Notes: generated by a model not told the origin, from the sequence alone. Shown: positions 9,542 through 20,432, numbered from the stretch's first letter. The stretch: 64,000 bases of DNA from Leclercia adecarboxylata (GCF_006874705.1 NZ_CP035382.1:868001-932000), one strand, 5' to 3'. Program-made: numbers and translations.

Positions 9542-10993
9542 ATGGCCAAAAATTATGCTGCGCTGGCGAATGCCGTTGTCAGCGCGCTCGGCGGCAAAGA
9601 TAACATCGTCGCCGTCACCCACTGTATGACCCGACTGCGCTTTGTGGCGAAAGACGAGAGCCTGATCGACAGCGCCACGCTTAAGAGCATCAGCGGCGTG
9701 CTGGGGGTAGTGCGCAACGACAACCAGTGCCAGGTGATCATCGGCAATACCGTTTCCCAGGCGTATCGCGAGGTGGTCAATCTGCTGCCCGCCGACATGC
9801 AGCCTGCCGCGCCGCAGGGGCCGCAAAAGCTGACCCTGAAACGCATTGGCGCCGGGATCCTCGACGCGCTGATCGGCACCATGTCACCGCTGATCCCGGC
9901 GATCATCGGCGGATCGATGGTCAAACTGCTGGCGATGATCCTCGAGATGACCGGCGTGCTGACCAAAGGCGAACCGACGCTGACCATTCTGACGGTGATC
10001 GGCGACGGGGCGTTCTTCTTCCTGCCGCTGATGGTGGCTGCCTCTGCCGCGGTAAAATTCAAAACCAACATGTCGCTGGCGATTGCCATTGCCGGCGTGC
10101 TGGTGCACCCGAGCTTTATCGAGCTGATGGCCAAAGCGGCGCAGGGCGAGCACGTTGAGTTTGCCTTGATTCCAGTCACCGCGGTGAAGTACACCTACAC
10201 GGTGATCCCGGCGCTGGTGATGACCTGGTGCCTGTCCTATATCGAACGCTGGGTGGACAGAATTACCCCGGCGGTCACCAAAAACTTCCTTAAGCCAATG
10301 CTGATCGTGCTGATTGCCGCCCCGCTCGCCATCGTCCTGATTGGGCCGCTGGGGATCTGGATCGGTAGCGGCATCTCTTCCCTGGTTTACACCATTCACG
10401 GCTATCTGGGCTGGTTGTCCGTTGCCATCATGGGCGCGCTGTGGCCGCTGCTGGTGATGACCGGGATGCACCGCGTCTTTACCCCAACCATCATTCAGAC
10501 CATTGCCGAAACCGGCAAAGAAGGGATGGTGATGCCGTCTGAAATCGGCGCCAACCTGTCACTCGGCGGTTCATCGCTGGCGGTGGCGTGGAAAACCAAA
10601 AACCCGGAACTGCGTCAGACGGCGCTGGCCGCAGCGGCTTCTGCCATCATGGCGGGGATCTCTGAACCGGCGCTGTACGGCGTGGCGGTTCGCCTGAAAC
10701 GCCCGTTGATTGCGAGCCTGATCAGCGGCTTTATTTGCGGCGCCGTCGCCGGGATTGCCGGACTGGCCAGCCACTCCATGGCGGCGCCGGGTCTGTTTAC
10801 CAGCGTCCAGTTCTTCGACCCGGCTAACCCGATGTCTATCGTCTGGGTATTCGGGGTGATGGCCCTGGCCGTGGTGCTCTCTTTCGTGCTGACCCTGATC
10901 CTGGGCTTTGAAGATATCCCGGTAGAAGAGGAAGCGGAAAAAGCGCGCGCGCTGCAAACCGCACCGGTTCAGGCCAAAGCAGCACAAGCATAA
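9542..10993 (+). CDS. ascF: PTS beta-glucoside EIIBC component AscF
   Basis: AscF imports and phosphorylates aryl-beta-glucosides across the inner membrane. The 483-residue protein has an N-terminal EIIB domain with the phosphorylated cysteine in AVTHCMTRLRF (about residue 28), then a polytopic EIIC domain with the conserved GISEPALYGV loop. No EIIA domain is fused, so EIIA must come from elsewhere, probably Crr. An in-frame ATG 48 bases upstream exists, but the start at 9542 (MAKNYAAL) matches E. coli AscF. ascB follows after 18 bases. Confidence 0.93.
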   Translation: MAKNYAALANAVVSALGGKDNIVAVTHCMTRLRFVAKDESLIDSATLKSISGVLGVVRNDNQCQVIIGNTVSQAYREVVNLLPADMQPAAPQGPQKLTLKRIGAGILDALIGTMSPLIPAIIGGSMVKLLAMILEMTGVLTKGEPTLTILTVIGDGAFFFLPLMVAASAAVKFKTNMSLAIAIAGVLVHPSFIELMAKAAQGEHVEFALIPVTAVKYTYTVIPALVMTWCLSYIERWVDRITPAVTKNFLKPMLIVLIAAPLAIVLIGPLGIWIGSGISSLVYTIHGYLGWLSVAIMGALWPLLVMTGMHRVFTPTIIQTIAETGKEGMVMPSEIGANLSLGGSSLAVAWKTKNPELRQTALAAAASAIMAGISEPALYGVAVRLKRPLIASLISGFICGAVAGIAGLASHSMAAPGLFTSVQFFDPANPMSIVWVFGVMALAVVLSFVLTLILGFEDIPVEEEAEKARALQTAPVQAKAAQA

Positions 10994-12436
<1,443 letters not shown>

Positions 12437-12445
12437 TCCCCCTTC

Positions 12446-12475
12446 GCCGGGCGGCGCTACGCTTGCCCGGCCTAC
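12446..12475. repeat. REP element after ascB
   Basis: GCCGGGCGGCGCTACGCTTG followed by CCCGGCCTAC is a single REP palindrome directly after ascB. Confidence 0.85.
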
Positions 12476-12561
12476 AAACGTCCTCTCAAACCCAATAGTT
12501 TCATGGCGTTATTATCGTTCATTGACACCATGAATATATCATTGTATAAAACTCCGCCGAA

Positions 12562-12580
12562 ATAAATGATATTCATTCTC
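12562..12580. promoter_or_regulatory. Fur-box candidate
   Basis: ATAAATGATATTCATTCTC matches the 19-base Fur consensus GATAATGATAATCATTATC at 14 positions, including the whole core TGATA-N-TCATT. It lies 50 bases before the substrate-binding-protein gene, which supports iron repression of the four-gene operon. Confidence 0.7.
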
Positions 12581-12629
12581 AGCCAGGTGCCCGGGCTGCC
12601 ATAACTACATTAATGAAGGATAGCGTTCC

Positions 12630-13628
12630 ATGAAAAAGGTCATCAGCGCATTAGGATTGCTGATCGCAACAGCAGGCTCGGCTTTTGCGACCACGTATCC
12701 TCTGACGATTGAGAATTGCGGATATAAAGAAACCTTCACCAAAGCGCCGGAACGCGTCGTGGCGCTGGGACAAAATACCGTTGAAATTCTGCTGCTGTTG
12801 GGCCTTGAAGATAAGGTAGCCGCCAGCGCCTTCTGGCCAACCAAAGTGCTGCCGCAGCTGGCTGAACAGAACAAAAAAGTCAAAACGCTGACCGTCGAGA
12901 TCCCCACTCTGGAGTCTATCCTGGCGCAAAACCCGGACTTCGTTCCGGCGCAGCTGCCGCTGCTGCTGGGCCCGGAGAGTAAAGTCGCCAAACGCGAAGA
13001 TCTGGCGACCGTGGGCGTGAACAGCTATATGTCGCCGGGCATGTGCGCCACCAAAAAAGATATTGGCGATATGTACGGCAGCCGCCAGAAGCTGTGGGAT
13101 ATGACCTTCCTGTACAAAGAGATCGAAGATTTCGCCAAAATCTTTAACGTGGAAGATCGCGGCCAGGCGCTGATTGCCGACTTCAAAAAGCGCGAAGCCG
13201 ATCTGCGCAGCGAATTCAGCAAAAACAAAAAAGACCTCTCCTTCGTCTTCTGGTTCTCCAGCTCTTCCCCCTCTTCTGACGCCTACGTCGGCGGCAAAAA
13301 CAGCGCCTCCGGCTTTATTGCCAACGTGCTGGGTGGCCACAACGCCATCACCTCCGAAACCGAATGGCCGACCGTCGGCTGGGAAAGCATTATTGCCGCC
13401 AACCCGGACGTGATCGTGGTCTCCAGCCTCGACCGTAATCGCTGGGCGCTGGACGATGCCCAGGAGAAAATCAAATTCCTGAAGAACGATCCGGCCGTCA
13501 GCCAGCTGGAAGCCGTTAAAAAAGGTCACATTGTGATCATGGACGGCCAGGCGATGAACCCAACCATCCGCACTATCTACGGCGCGGAACAGGTCGGTGA
13601 ACAGCTCAGAAAGATGGGACTTAATTAA
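12630..13628 (+). CDS. Iron-siderophore ABC importer, periplasmic binding protein
   Basis: The 332-residue protein has an N-terminal signal peptide ending in GSAFA (cleavage near residue 20, no lipobox) and the class III binding-protein fold of the FecB/FepB/FhuD/BtuF group, with the opening pattern PERVVALGQNTVEILLLLGL. The ligand cannot be named from sequence; a ferric siderophore is likely given the Fur-like box and the FecCD-type partner. The ATG has AAGGA 10 bases before it and its stop overlaps the permease start (TAATG). It has no obvious E. coli K-12 counterpart at this locus. Confidence 0.8.
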   Translation: MKKVISALGLLIATAGSAFATTYPLTIENCGYKETFTKAPERVVALGQNTVEILLLLGLEDKVAASAFWPTKVLPQLAEQNKKVKTLTVEIPTLESILAQNPDFVPAQLPLLLGPESKVAKREDLATVGVNSYMSPGMCATKKDIGDMYGSRQKLWDMTFLYKEIEDFAKIFNVEDRGQALIADFKKREADLRSEFSKNKKDLSFVFWFSSSSPSSDAYVGGKNSASGFIANVLGGHNAITSETEWPTVGWESIIAANPDVIVVSSLDRNRWALDDAQEKIKFLKNDPAVSQLEAVKKGHIVIMDGQAMNPTIRTIYGAEQVGEQLRKMGLN

Positions 13629-14665
13629 TGACCGCAGTGGTTCAACAGACCCGACATAACTGGCTGCTGCCGGCATCGGGTTTTCTGGCGATAGTGGCGT
13701 TACTGCTGGTGATCGCCATCGGCGTCAGCGTGGGGGAGCTGTCGATCCCCCTGCAGAGCGTGTTCTATGCCATTACCAACAAAATCGGCTTAACCGAGGT
13801 TCCGCTCAACCGCATCTACGAGAGCGTAATCTGGGACTTCCGCCTGAGCCGGGCGCTGGTGGCGGCCTGCTGCGGCGCGGGGCTGGCGATTTGCGGTGCG
13901 GTACTGCAAAGCCTGCTGAAAAACGCCCTCGCTGAGCCCTACGTGCTGGGCGTGTCTGCCGGGGCGTCCACCGGCGCGGTCGCCGTGGTGGTGCTGGGCG
14001 TTGGCAGCGGCACCGTCACCCTCTCCGCCGGGGCCTTTGCCGGAGCCTTTGCCGCCTTTGCGTTTGTGGCCCTGCTGACCAACGGCGCGCGCGGCGGTAG
14101 TGAACGCACCATTCTTGCCGGGGTTGCCGCCTCGCAGCTGTTTAACGCCATCACCGCCTGGACCGTCAGCACCTCGGCCAGCGCCCAGCAGGCGCGCGAC
14201 GTGATGTTCTGGCTGCTGGGCAGCTTTAGCGGCGTGAGATGGCCCGAGTTCCAGCTGGTCCTGATAATGGTGCTGGTGGGTCTGGCGATCTGCCTCTATT
14301 ACGCCCGCGCGCTCGACGCCTTCACCTTTGGCGACGATGCCGCCGCCTCGCTGGGGATCGCCGTGCCCTGGGTGCGCCTGATCCTGTTTATCGTCACCGC
14401 GTTAATGACCGCGACCATCGTCAGCATGGCGGGCTCCATTGGCTTTGTCGGCCTGGTGGTACCGCACGTGATGCGCTTCTTCTTTGGCCCGTTGCACCGC
14501 ACGCTGCTCATCGCCAGCGCGCTGGCCGGCGCGATCCTGATGGTGCTGGCGGATATCGCCTCCCGTCTTCTGATCGCCCCGCAAAGCCTGCCGGTTGGCG
14601 TGGTCACCGCGCTGGTTGGCGTCCCGTTCTTTGCCATGATTATCTATCGTTCAAGGAATAAGTGA
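13628..14665 (+). CDS. Iron-siderophore ABC importer, FecCD-type permease
   Basis: This 345-residue polytopic inner-membrane protein of the FecCD/BtuC family has family blocks RLSRALVAACCGAGLAICG (entry helix), VLGVSAGASTGA and the C-terminal SIGFVGLVVPHVMRFFFG, which contacts the ATPase. A single permease gene means a homodimer, unlike FepD/FepG. It overlaps its neighbours by one base at each end, so the cassette is translationally coupled. Confidence 0.85.
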   Translation: MTAVVQQTRHNWLLPASGFLAIVALLLVIAIGVSVGELSIPLQSVFYAITNKIGLTEVPLNRIYESVIWDFRLSRALVAACCGAGLAICGAVLQSLLKNALAEPYVLGVSAGASTGAVAVVVLGVGSGTVTLSAGAFAGAFAAFAFVALLTNGARGGSERTILAGVAASQLFNAITAWTVSTSASAQQARDVMFWLLGSFSGVRWPEFQLVLIMVLVGLAICLYYARALDAFTFGDDAAASLGIAVPWVRLILFIVTALMTATIVSMAGSIGFVGLVVPHVMRFFFGPLHRTLLIASALAGAILMVLADIASRLLIAPQSLPVGVVTALVGVPFFAMIIYRSRNK

Positions 14666-15426
14666 TGAGCATCACTGCTGAAAATATCACCTGGAAGGTG
14701 GGTAAAAAGGTCATCGTCGATAATGTCTCGCTGGCGGTATCGCAGGGGCAGACCGTCGGTCTGCTGGGGCCAAACGGCTCCGGCAAATCGTCGCTGCTGC
14801 GGATCCTTGCCGGTTTGCGTCGCCCGCATACCGGCACCGTCGCGCTGGATGGCAAAAGCATTGCCGGGATCGCCAAAAAGCAGCTCGCCCGTCGGGTGGC
14901 TTTTGTGGAACAGCACGGTATGACCGATGCCAACATGCGCGTGCGGGACGTGGTGAAGCTGGGGCGTATTCCGCACCACTCCCCATTTTCCGGCTGGACG
15001 GCGCAGGATGACGAGACCGTCAATTCGGCACTGAAGACGGTGGATATGCTGCATAACAGCGATCAGGGCTGGCAGAGCCTCTCCGGTGGTGAACGCCAGC
15101 GCGTGCACATCGCCCGGGCGCTGGCCCAGATGCCGACCGAGATCCTGCTGGATGAACCCACCAACCACCTGGATATCCATCATCAGATGCAGCTGATGCA
15201 GCTGATCAGCCAGCTGCCGGTCACCAGCATCGTCGCCATCCACGACCTTAATCACGCCTCGATGTTCTGCGATGCGCTGATTGTGATGCAGAAAGGGCGT
15301 ATTGTTGCTACCGGCACGCCGCAGGAAATTCTTACCGAAGAGCTGCTGTGGGAGGTGTTCCGGGTGAAAACCCGCATTGAGCTGTCGCCTTATCACGGCA
15401 AAAAACATATTCACTACCTCGTCTGA
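14665..15426 (+). CDS. Iron-siderophore ABC importer, ATPase
   Basis: The 253-residue ABC ATPase has Walker A LGPNGSGKSS, signature LSGGERQRVHIARAL, Walker B EILLDEPTNHLD and the switch histidine in AIHDLNHAS. It belongs to the FecE/FepC/FhuC/BtuD group. I chose the ATG at 14665, which has AAGGA seven bases upstream and forms a TGATG overlap with the permease stop; a GTG three bases earlier is an alternative. Confidence 0.87.
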   Translation: MSITAENITWKVGKKVIVDNVSLAVSQGQTVGLLGPNGSGKSSLLRILAGLRRPHTGTVALDGKSIAGIAKKQLARRVAFVEQHGMTDANMRVRDVVKLGRIPHHSPFSGWTAQDDETVNSALKTVDMLHNSDQGWQSLSGGERQRVHIARALAQMPTEILLDEPTNHLDIHHQMQLMQLISQLPVTSIVAIHDLNHASMFCDALIVMQKGRIVATGTPQEILTEELLWEVFRVKTRIELSPYHGKKHIHYLV

Positions 15427-15439
15427 GGCGAGGTAAGCC

Positions 15440-16672
15440 GTGTTCCCGATCCGTCCCGCAACACAACTCTGGCCGCCCGTCTTACTGGGCAGCCAGTTTG
15501 TTTTCAACATCGGTTTTTATGCCGTTGTCCCCTTTCTGGCGATCTTTTTACGCGACGATATGCTGCTCTCGGGCGGGCTTATCGGGCTGGTGCTCGGGCT
15601 GAGAACCTTCTCCCAGCAGGGGATGTTTATCGTCGGCGGTGCCCTCTCCGACCGCTACGGCGCGCGCGTGATTATTCTCTGCGGCTGCGTGGTGCGGGTG
15701 GTGGGCTACCTGCTGTTGGCCTTTGGCTACAGTCTGCCCGTTATCATCGCCGGAGCGTGCCTCACCGGGATCGGCGGCGCGCTATTTTCTCCCTCCATTG
15801 AAGCCTTACTTGCAAAAGCCGGAACCCGCAGCGAGGTGCAGGGCAAACGCAGCCGCGCCGAGTGGTTCGCGCTGTTTGCGGTGTGCGGCGAGCTGGGGGC
15901 AGTGCTTGGGCCGGTAGCGGGCGCCCTGCTCACTGGCCTGGGCTTTCGCCAGGTGGCGCTGGCAGGGGCCGCGGTCTTCGTGGTGGCGCTGATCGTGCTG
16001 TTCTTCTGCCTGCCGGCCGGGTCGGCAAGAAACCAGCCGCTGCAGATAACCCCGTGGTGGACCACCTTTCGCCAGCCGCGGTTCGTGGCGTTCATCATCG
16101 CCTGGAGCAGCTGGCTGTTAAGCTATAACCAGCTCTATCTGGCGCTGCCGGTCGAGATCCAGCGTGCCGGAGGCAGCGAAAAAGATCTCGGCCCGCTGTT
16201 TATGCTGGCGTCGGGGCTGGTGATCCTTTTTCAGCTGCCGCTGGCGCGCTTTGCCCGACGGGTGGGCGCAGTGCGGATCCTGCCGGTGGGCTTTCTGCTG
16301 ATTGCCGTATCGTTCCTGAGCGTCGCGCTCTTTGCGCCATCAGAACCAGCGGCCGGCTGGCTGCGTCTGCTGCCTGCGGCCTGCTTCGTCACGCTGCTGA
16401 CTACCGGGCAGATGCTGCTGGTGCCGGCGGGCAAAGACGTGGTGCCGTGGTTTGCCAGCGAAGCGACCTTAGGCGCGCATTACGGCGCGCTGGCGACCGC
16501 AGGCGGCTGCGCGGTGCTGGCGGGGAATTTATTGCTGGGTGATCTGCTCGATCGGGCGCTGACACCCTCTGTCGGGGCGATGTACCCGTGGCTGGTGCTG
16601 GCGGTGTTTCCGTTTTGCAGCGCCCTCGCCATGGTCGTTATCTGTCGGCCAATGCGCAGGCCACGCGCCTGA
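15440..16672 (+). CDS. MFS transporter linked to the iron importer
   Basis: This 410-residue twelve-helix major facilitator protein begins with a GTG (MFPIRPATQ), with AGG six bases before it. The loop 2-3 motif GGALSDRYGAR is conserved, and the overall pattern resembles the MdtH drug-efflux group. It follows the ATPase after 13 bases, so it is probably the last gene of the same Fur-type operon. It could export a siderophore, as EntS does, or release iron chelates; substrate and direction are not visible. No siderophore synthase or TonB receptor is nearby. Confidence 0.8.
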   Translation: MFPIRPATQLWPPVLLGSQFVFNIGFYAVVPFLAIFLRDDMLLSGGLIGLVLGLRTFSQQGMFIVGGALSDRYGARVIILCGCVVRVVGYLLLAFGYSLPVIIAGACLTGIGGALFSPSIEALLAKAGTRSEVQGKRSRAEWFALFAVCGELGAVLGPVAGALLTGLGFRQVALAGAAVFVVALIVLFFCLPAGSARNQPLQITPWWTTFRQPRFVAFIIAWSSWLLSYNQLYLALPVEIQRAGGSEKDLGPLFMLASGLVILFQLPLARFARRVGAVRILPVGFLLIAVSFLSVALFAPSEPAAGWLRLLPAACFVTLLTTGQMLLVPAGKDVVPWFASEATLGAHYGALATAGGCAVLAGNLLLGDLLDRALTPSVGAMYPWLVLAVFPFCSALAMVVICRPMRRPRA

Positions 16673-16675
16673 GCG

Positions 16676-17020
16676 TTATTTTTTCGGACGGTATTTTTCC
16701 GGCAGCTCCGGCACCGGGCGGCGATCGTCTATCAGGTGGCGAACCGTTAAAATCGGGTGTCGCCAGAGCATCCGCGGCCCCGCCCAGCGCATCACCTGTT
16801 TCATCTCTTCCCGTTTAGCCGGCTGATAACAGTGAACAGGGCACTGTTTGCAGGCCGGTTTTTCCTCGCCAAACACGCATTTATCCAGCCGCTTGTCGGC
16901 ATAATCATTCAGTGCCGGATAGTGCCCAGCCTCTTTCGATGCCTGCGGGCACTGCTTTTCATAGAGCGCAATCATCTTGCGGATGGTCTCTTTTTCGCGC
17001 GCGATACGTTTTCCTGACAT
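16676..17020 (-). CDS. ygbA: YgbA, nitrosative-stress-induced protein
   Basis: The 114-residue protein has a cysteine-rich centre, KCVFGEEKPACKQCPVHCY, consistent with a metal or Fe-S site, and is nearly identical to E. coli YgbA in its second half (PRMLWRHPILTVRHLIDD). YgbA belongs to the NO-stimulated-promoter family and in E. coli is repressed by NsrR. The start at 17020 (MSGKRIAR) matches the family; an upstream start would run through the regulator site. It is convergent with the MFS gene. In E. coli it lies next to fhlA and mutS; here fhlA is absent. Confidence 0.92.
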   Translation of the reverse strand: MSGKRIAREKETIRKMIALYEKQCPQASKEAGHYPALNDYADKRLDKCVFGEEKPACKQCPVHCYQPAKREEMKQVMRWAGPRMLWRHPILTVRHLIDDRRPVPELPEKYRPKK

Positions 17021-17038
17021 AGCCTGATATCCACTGAT

Positions 17039-17061
17039 AAATTGCATTTATAATACATTTT
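17039..17061. promoter_or_regulatory. NsrR-type box of ygbA
   Basis: Two head-to-head 11-base arms, AAATTGCATTT and TAATACATTTT around a central A, match 19 of 23 positions of the NsrR consensus (AAGATGYATTT-A-AAATACATCTT). The site is 19 bases before the ygbA start on the minus strand and overlaps a TATTATA -10-like sequence, which suits repression relieved by NO. Confidence 0.72.
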
Positions 17062-17149
17062 TTCAGGCCGGATATTCAGCCAGATTTCATATTTTACATT
17101 TCATTTTCTGAAGGCGCTTCGCAGTTATGCGTTTGTCTCCGCCTCTTTT

Positions 17150-17169
17150 TACTGGCATTTTATACAGGT
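17150..17169. promoter_or_regulatory. LexA-like box before the symE-type gene
   Basis: TACTGGCATTTTATACAGGT has the CTG-N10-CAG core of a LexA box and matches 13 of 20 positions of the E. coli consensus. The fourth core base is G instead of T on the left arm, so binding may be weak. It includes a TATACA -10-like hexamer (17161-17166). In E. coli, symE is LexA-controlled. Confidence 0.5.
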
Positions 17170-17210
17170 GTTTATTTCACCGGATCCTTCCCTGAGAAAA
17201 AGGAGTTTCT

Positions 17211-17441
17211 ATGTCGGATATGTGTATTTCCAGACCCAGCCGTCATCTCACCGTGGGCTATTTCAGAAAACGTCACGAGGATCGCAAGACCAAGATCCCA
17301 ACGCGCTACAGCGTGCACGCCGCGCTAAGTCTAAAAGGCGACTGGCTGGAAGAGGCGGGTTTTAAAACCCATTCCCGGGTACGGGTGCTGGTAGAACAGG
17401 GAAAATTAGTGATCGAACTGGTTGTGGAAGAGGCCTCGTAA
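17211..17441 (+). CDS. SymE-family type I toxin-like protein
   Basis: The 76-residue protein carries the SymE-type domain: LTVGYFRKR, then LSLKGDWLEEAGFKTHSRVRVLVEQGKLVIE, the AbrB-like swapped-hairpin pattern of SymE. E. coli SymE (113 residues) is an SOS-induced, translation-damaging toxin held down by the antisense RNA SymR and by Lon. This version lacks the C-terminal third of SymE. AAGGAG sits ideally before the ATG. An antisense RNA would be expected on the minus strand over the 5' end; I see no convincing promoter for it. It sits alone between ygbA and mutS, suggesting gain by transfer. Confidence 0.8.
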   Translation: MSDMCISRPSRHLTVGYFRKRHEDRKTKIPTRYSVHAALSLKGDWLEEAGFKTHSRVRVLVEQGKLVIELVVEEAS

Positions 17442-17554
17442 AGTCGCGACATTTTGCTGCGCCGGGTGTTTTTTTCATGCGACAATAGCGGCAATACACG
17501 ACGCTAACGTCGCCTGAACAGCACTATTTTCAAAGAAATGGACATCATCACTCC

Positions 17555-20116
17555 ATGACCACTACTGACAATTTCGACGCGCACACCCCCATGATGCAGC
17601 AGTACCTGAAGCTGAAAGCTCAGCATCCGGAAATCCTGCTGTTTTACCGTATGGGTGACTTTTACGAGCTATTTTATGACGATGCGAAACGCGCGTCACA
17701 GCTGCTCGACATCTCGCTGACCAAACGCGGCGCCTCGGCCGGGGAACCGATCCCGATGGCCGGGATCCCGCATCACGCGGTTGAGAACTACCTGGCAAAG
17801 CTGGTTAATCAGGGAGAGTCGGTTGCCATCTGCGAACAGATTGGCGATCCGGCCACTTCGAAAGGCCCGGTCGAGCGTAAAGTAGTGCGCATCGTGACGC
17901 CCGGCACCATCAGCGATGAAGCGTTGCTGCAGGAGCGTCAGGATAATCTGCTCGCCGCCATCTGGCAGGACAGCAAAGGTTTCGGCTATGCCACCCTGGA
18001 TATCAGCTCCGGACGTTTTCGCCTGAGCGAACCGGCCGATCGGGAAACCATGGCCGCCGAGCTGCAACGCACCAACCCGGCGGAGCTGCTGTATGCCGAA
18101 GATTTTGCGGAGATGGCGCTGCTCGAAGGCCGTCGCGGCCTGCGTCGCCGTCCGCTGTGGGAGTTTGAGATCGATACCGCGCGCCAGCAGCTCAACCTGC
18201 AGTTTGGCACCCGCGATCTGACCGGCTTTGGGGTTGAAAACGCCCCGCGTGGCCTTTGCGCTGCCGGCTGTTTGCTGCAGTACGTGAAAGACACCCAGCG
18301 CACTGCCCTGCCGCATATCCGCTCCATTACCATTGAACGCCAGCAGGACAGCATCATCATGGATGCCGCCACCCGTCGCAATCTGGAGATCACCCAGAAC
18401 CTGGCCGGCGGCGTGGAAAACACCCTCGCCTCGGTGCTCGACAGCACCGTCACCCCGATGGGCAGCCGGATGCTGAAGCGCTGGCTGCACATGCCGGTTC
18501 GCGACACCGCTACGCTCACCGGACGCCAGCAGACCATCGGCGCTCTGCAGGATCGGTACAGCGAACTGCAGCCGGTGTTACGCCAGGTGGGCGATCTGGA
18601 GCGTATTCTGGCACGTCTGGCGCTGCGCACCGCACGCCCGCGCGATTTGGCCCGGATGCGTCACGCGTTCCAGCAACTGCCAGAACTGCGCAGCCAGCTG
18701 GCAGAGATCGACAGCGCGCCGGTGCAGAAGCTGCGCGAGGCGATGGGCGAATTCAGCGAACTGCGCGAACTACTGGAAAACGCCATTATCGAAGCCCCGC
18801 CGGTGCTGGTGCGTGACGGCGGCGTTATCGCCCCGGGCTATAACGAAGAGCTGGACGAGTGGCGCGCGCTGGCCGATGGCGCAACGGACTATCTTGATAA
18901 GCTGGAGATCCGCGAACGCGAGCGTCTCGGGCTGGATACCCTGAAGGTTGGCTATAACGCCGTACACGGCTACTTTATTCAGATCAGCCGCGGGCAGAGC
19001 CACCTGGCACCCATTCACTACGTGCGCCGTCAGACGCTGAAAAACGCCGAGCGTTATATTATCCCTGAGCTGAAAGAGTACGAAGACAAGGTTCTCACCT
19101 CAAAAGGCAAAGCGCTGGCGCTGGAAAAACAGCTGTATGACGCCCTGTTCGATATGCTGATGCCGCATCTGGCGGATCTGCAACAGAGCGCCACCGCGCT
19201 GGCCGAGCTGGATGTGCTGGTCAACCTGGCGGAACGCGCCGAGACGCTGAACTACTGCTGCCCGACCTTTAGCGATAAGCCCGGCGTGCGCATTACCGAA
19301 GGCCGTCATCCGGTGGTGGAGCAGGTGCTGAACGAACCGTTCATCGCTAACCCGCTGAACCTGTCGCCGCAGCGGCGGATGCTGATCATTACCGGGCCGA
19401 ATATGGGCGGTAAAAGTACCTATATGCGACAGACGGCGCTGATTGCCCTGCTGGCCTATATCGGCAGCTACGTTCCGGCGCAAAAGGTGGAGATCGGTCC
19501 CATCGATCGTATCTTTACCCGCGTGGGCGCGGCGGACGATCTGGCGAGCGGTCGTTCGACCTTTATGGTGGAGATGACCGAAACCGCCAACATACTGCAC
19601 AACGCCACAGAATACAGCCTGGTGCTGATGGATGAGATTGGCCGCGGAACCTCCACCTATGACGGGCTCTCGCTGGCGTGGGCATGCGCCGAAAGCCTGG
19701 CTAATAAAATCAAAGCCCTGACCCTGTTTGCCACCCACTACTTTGAGCTGACCCAGCTGCCGGAGAAGATGGAGGGCGTGGCGAACGTGCATCTGGATGC
19801 GCTGGAGCACGGGGATACTATTGCCTTTATGCACAGCGTGCAGGATGGCGCGGCGAGCAAAAGCTACGGTCTGGCCGTGGCGGCTCTGGCGGGGGTGCCG
19901 AAAGAGGTAATCAAGCGTGCGCGTCAAAAACTGCGCGAGCTGGAAAGCCTCGCGCCTAACGCGGCGGCCACTCAGGTGGACGGGACGCAGATGTCGTTGC
20001 TGATGCCAGCCGAAGAGACCTCCCCGGCGCTGGAGGCCCTGGAGAACCTCGATCCGGATTCCCTGTCGCCACGTCAGGCGCTGGAGTGGATTTATCGCTT
20101 AAAGAATCTGGTGTAG
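17555..20116 (+). CDS. mutS: DNA mismatch repair protein MutS
   Basis: MutS recognises mismatches and small loops and recruits MutL. The 853 residues match the full length. The mismatch-reading motif [11 protein letters not shown] is near residue 32, the ATPase Walker [13 protein letters not shown] near 611, the Walker [13 protein letters not shown] near 690, and a C-terminal beta-clamp-binding QMSLL near 812. The gene stands alone; a REP pair ending in a T-run follows. Confidence 0.97.
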   Translation: MTTTDNFDAHTPMMQQYLKLKAQHPEILLFYRMGDFYELFYDDAKRASQLLDISLTKRGASAGEPIPMAGIPHHAVENYLAKLVNQGESVAICEQIGDPATSKGPVERKVVRIVTPGTISDEALLQERQDNLLAAIWQDSKGFGYATLDISSGRFRLSEPADRETMAAELQRTNPAELLYAEDFAEMALLEGRRGLRRRPLWEFEIDTARQQLNLQFGTRDLTGFGVENAPRGLCAAGCLLQYVKDTQRTALPHIRSITIERQQDSIIMDAATRRNLEITQNLAGGVENTLASVLDSTVTPMGSRMLKRWLHMPVRDTATLTGRQQTIGALQDRYSELQPVLRQVGDLERILARLALRTARPRDLARMRHAFQQLPELRSQLAEIDSAPVQKLREAMGEFSELRELLENAIIEAPPVLVRDGGVIAPGYNEELDEWRALADGATDYLDKLEIRERERLGLDTLKVGYNAVHGYFIQISRGQSHLAPIHYVRRQTLKNAERYIIPELKEYEDKVLTSKGKALALEKQLYDALFDMLMPHLADLQQSATALAELDVLVNLAERAETLNYCCPTFSDKPGVRITEGRHPVVEQVLNEPFIANPLNLSPQRRMLIITGPNMGGKSTYMRQTALIALLAYIGSYVPAQKVEIGPIDRIFTRVGAADDLASGRSTFMVEMTETANILHNATEYSLVLMDEIGRGTSTYDGLSLAWACAESLANKIKALTLFATHYFELTQLPEKMEGVANVHLDALEHGDTIAFMHSVQDGAASKSYGLAVAALAGVPKEVIKRARQKLRELESLAPNAAATQVDGTQMSLLMPAEETSPALEALENLDPDSLSPRQALEWIYRLKNLV

Positions 20117-20134
20117 ATCGCTGCGGCTTGTATC

Positions 20135-20212
20135 GCCCGGCGGCGCTGTGCTTGCCGGGCCTACTGGAACCGCGTAGGCCGGGTAAGGCGTAGCCGCCGC
20201 CCGGCTTTTTTT
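20135..20212. repeat. REP pair with T-run, probable mutS terminator
   Basis: REP elements in opposite orientation lie at 20135-20164 and 20174-20205. The second folds on itself (GCCGGGTAAGGC...GCCCGGC) and runs into seven T (20206-20212), so it can act as an intrinsic terminator for mutS. Its T-run touches the stop of the convergent ecdD. Confidence 0.8.
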
Positions 20213-20432
20213 ACAATAGCGGCGGAATGGTGGGCACCTGCGGGGCCTCGTCGATATCTTTCTGCGTCATGCGAAACGCTTCAGGATAGTGCTCGCGGTT
20301 GGTGCGGCGCAGCGGCTCGGTATCTCGCCATGTGTACAGGCAGTGCTGACACTGGTACACCGTCCAGACATCTTTAACCGGCGACGTCGCCATCACTTCA
20401 ATATGTTCATCGGCACAACGTGGACAAATCAT
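20211..20432 (-). CDS. ecdD: Hydroxyarylic acid decarboxylase subunit D
   Basis: This 73-residue protein has two zinc-ribbon-like CxxC pairs, CPRC and CQHC, in the BsdD/VdcD pattern (SPVKDVWTVYQCQHCLYTWR). Subunit D is the small accessory component of non-oxidative 4-hydroxybenzoate/vanillate-type decarboxylases; its exact role is unclear. It starts 10 bases after the subunit C stop with a GGAGGG ribosome-binding site, so it is the last gene of the ecdBCD unit. Confidence 0.88.
   Translation of the reverse strand: MICPRCADEHIEVMATSPVKDVWTVYQCQHCLYTWRDTEPLRRTNREHYPEAFRMTQKDIDEAPQVPTIPPLL

Noticed and set aside
17211..17330. SymR-like antisense RNA promoter on the minus strand
   Set aside because: The best pair found by eye (TTGCGA and GAAATA, 17 bases apart) has a poor -10, so it is not listed as a feature.
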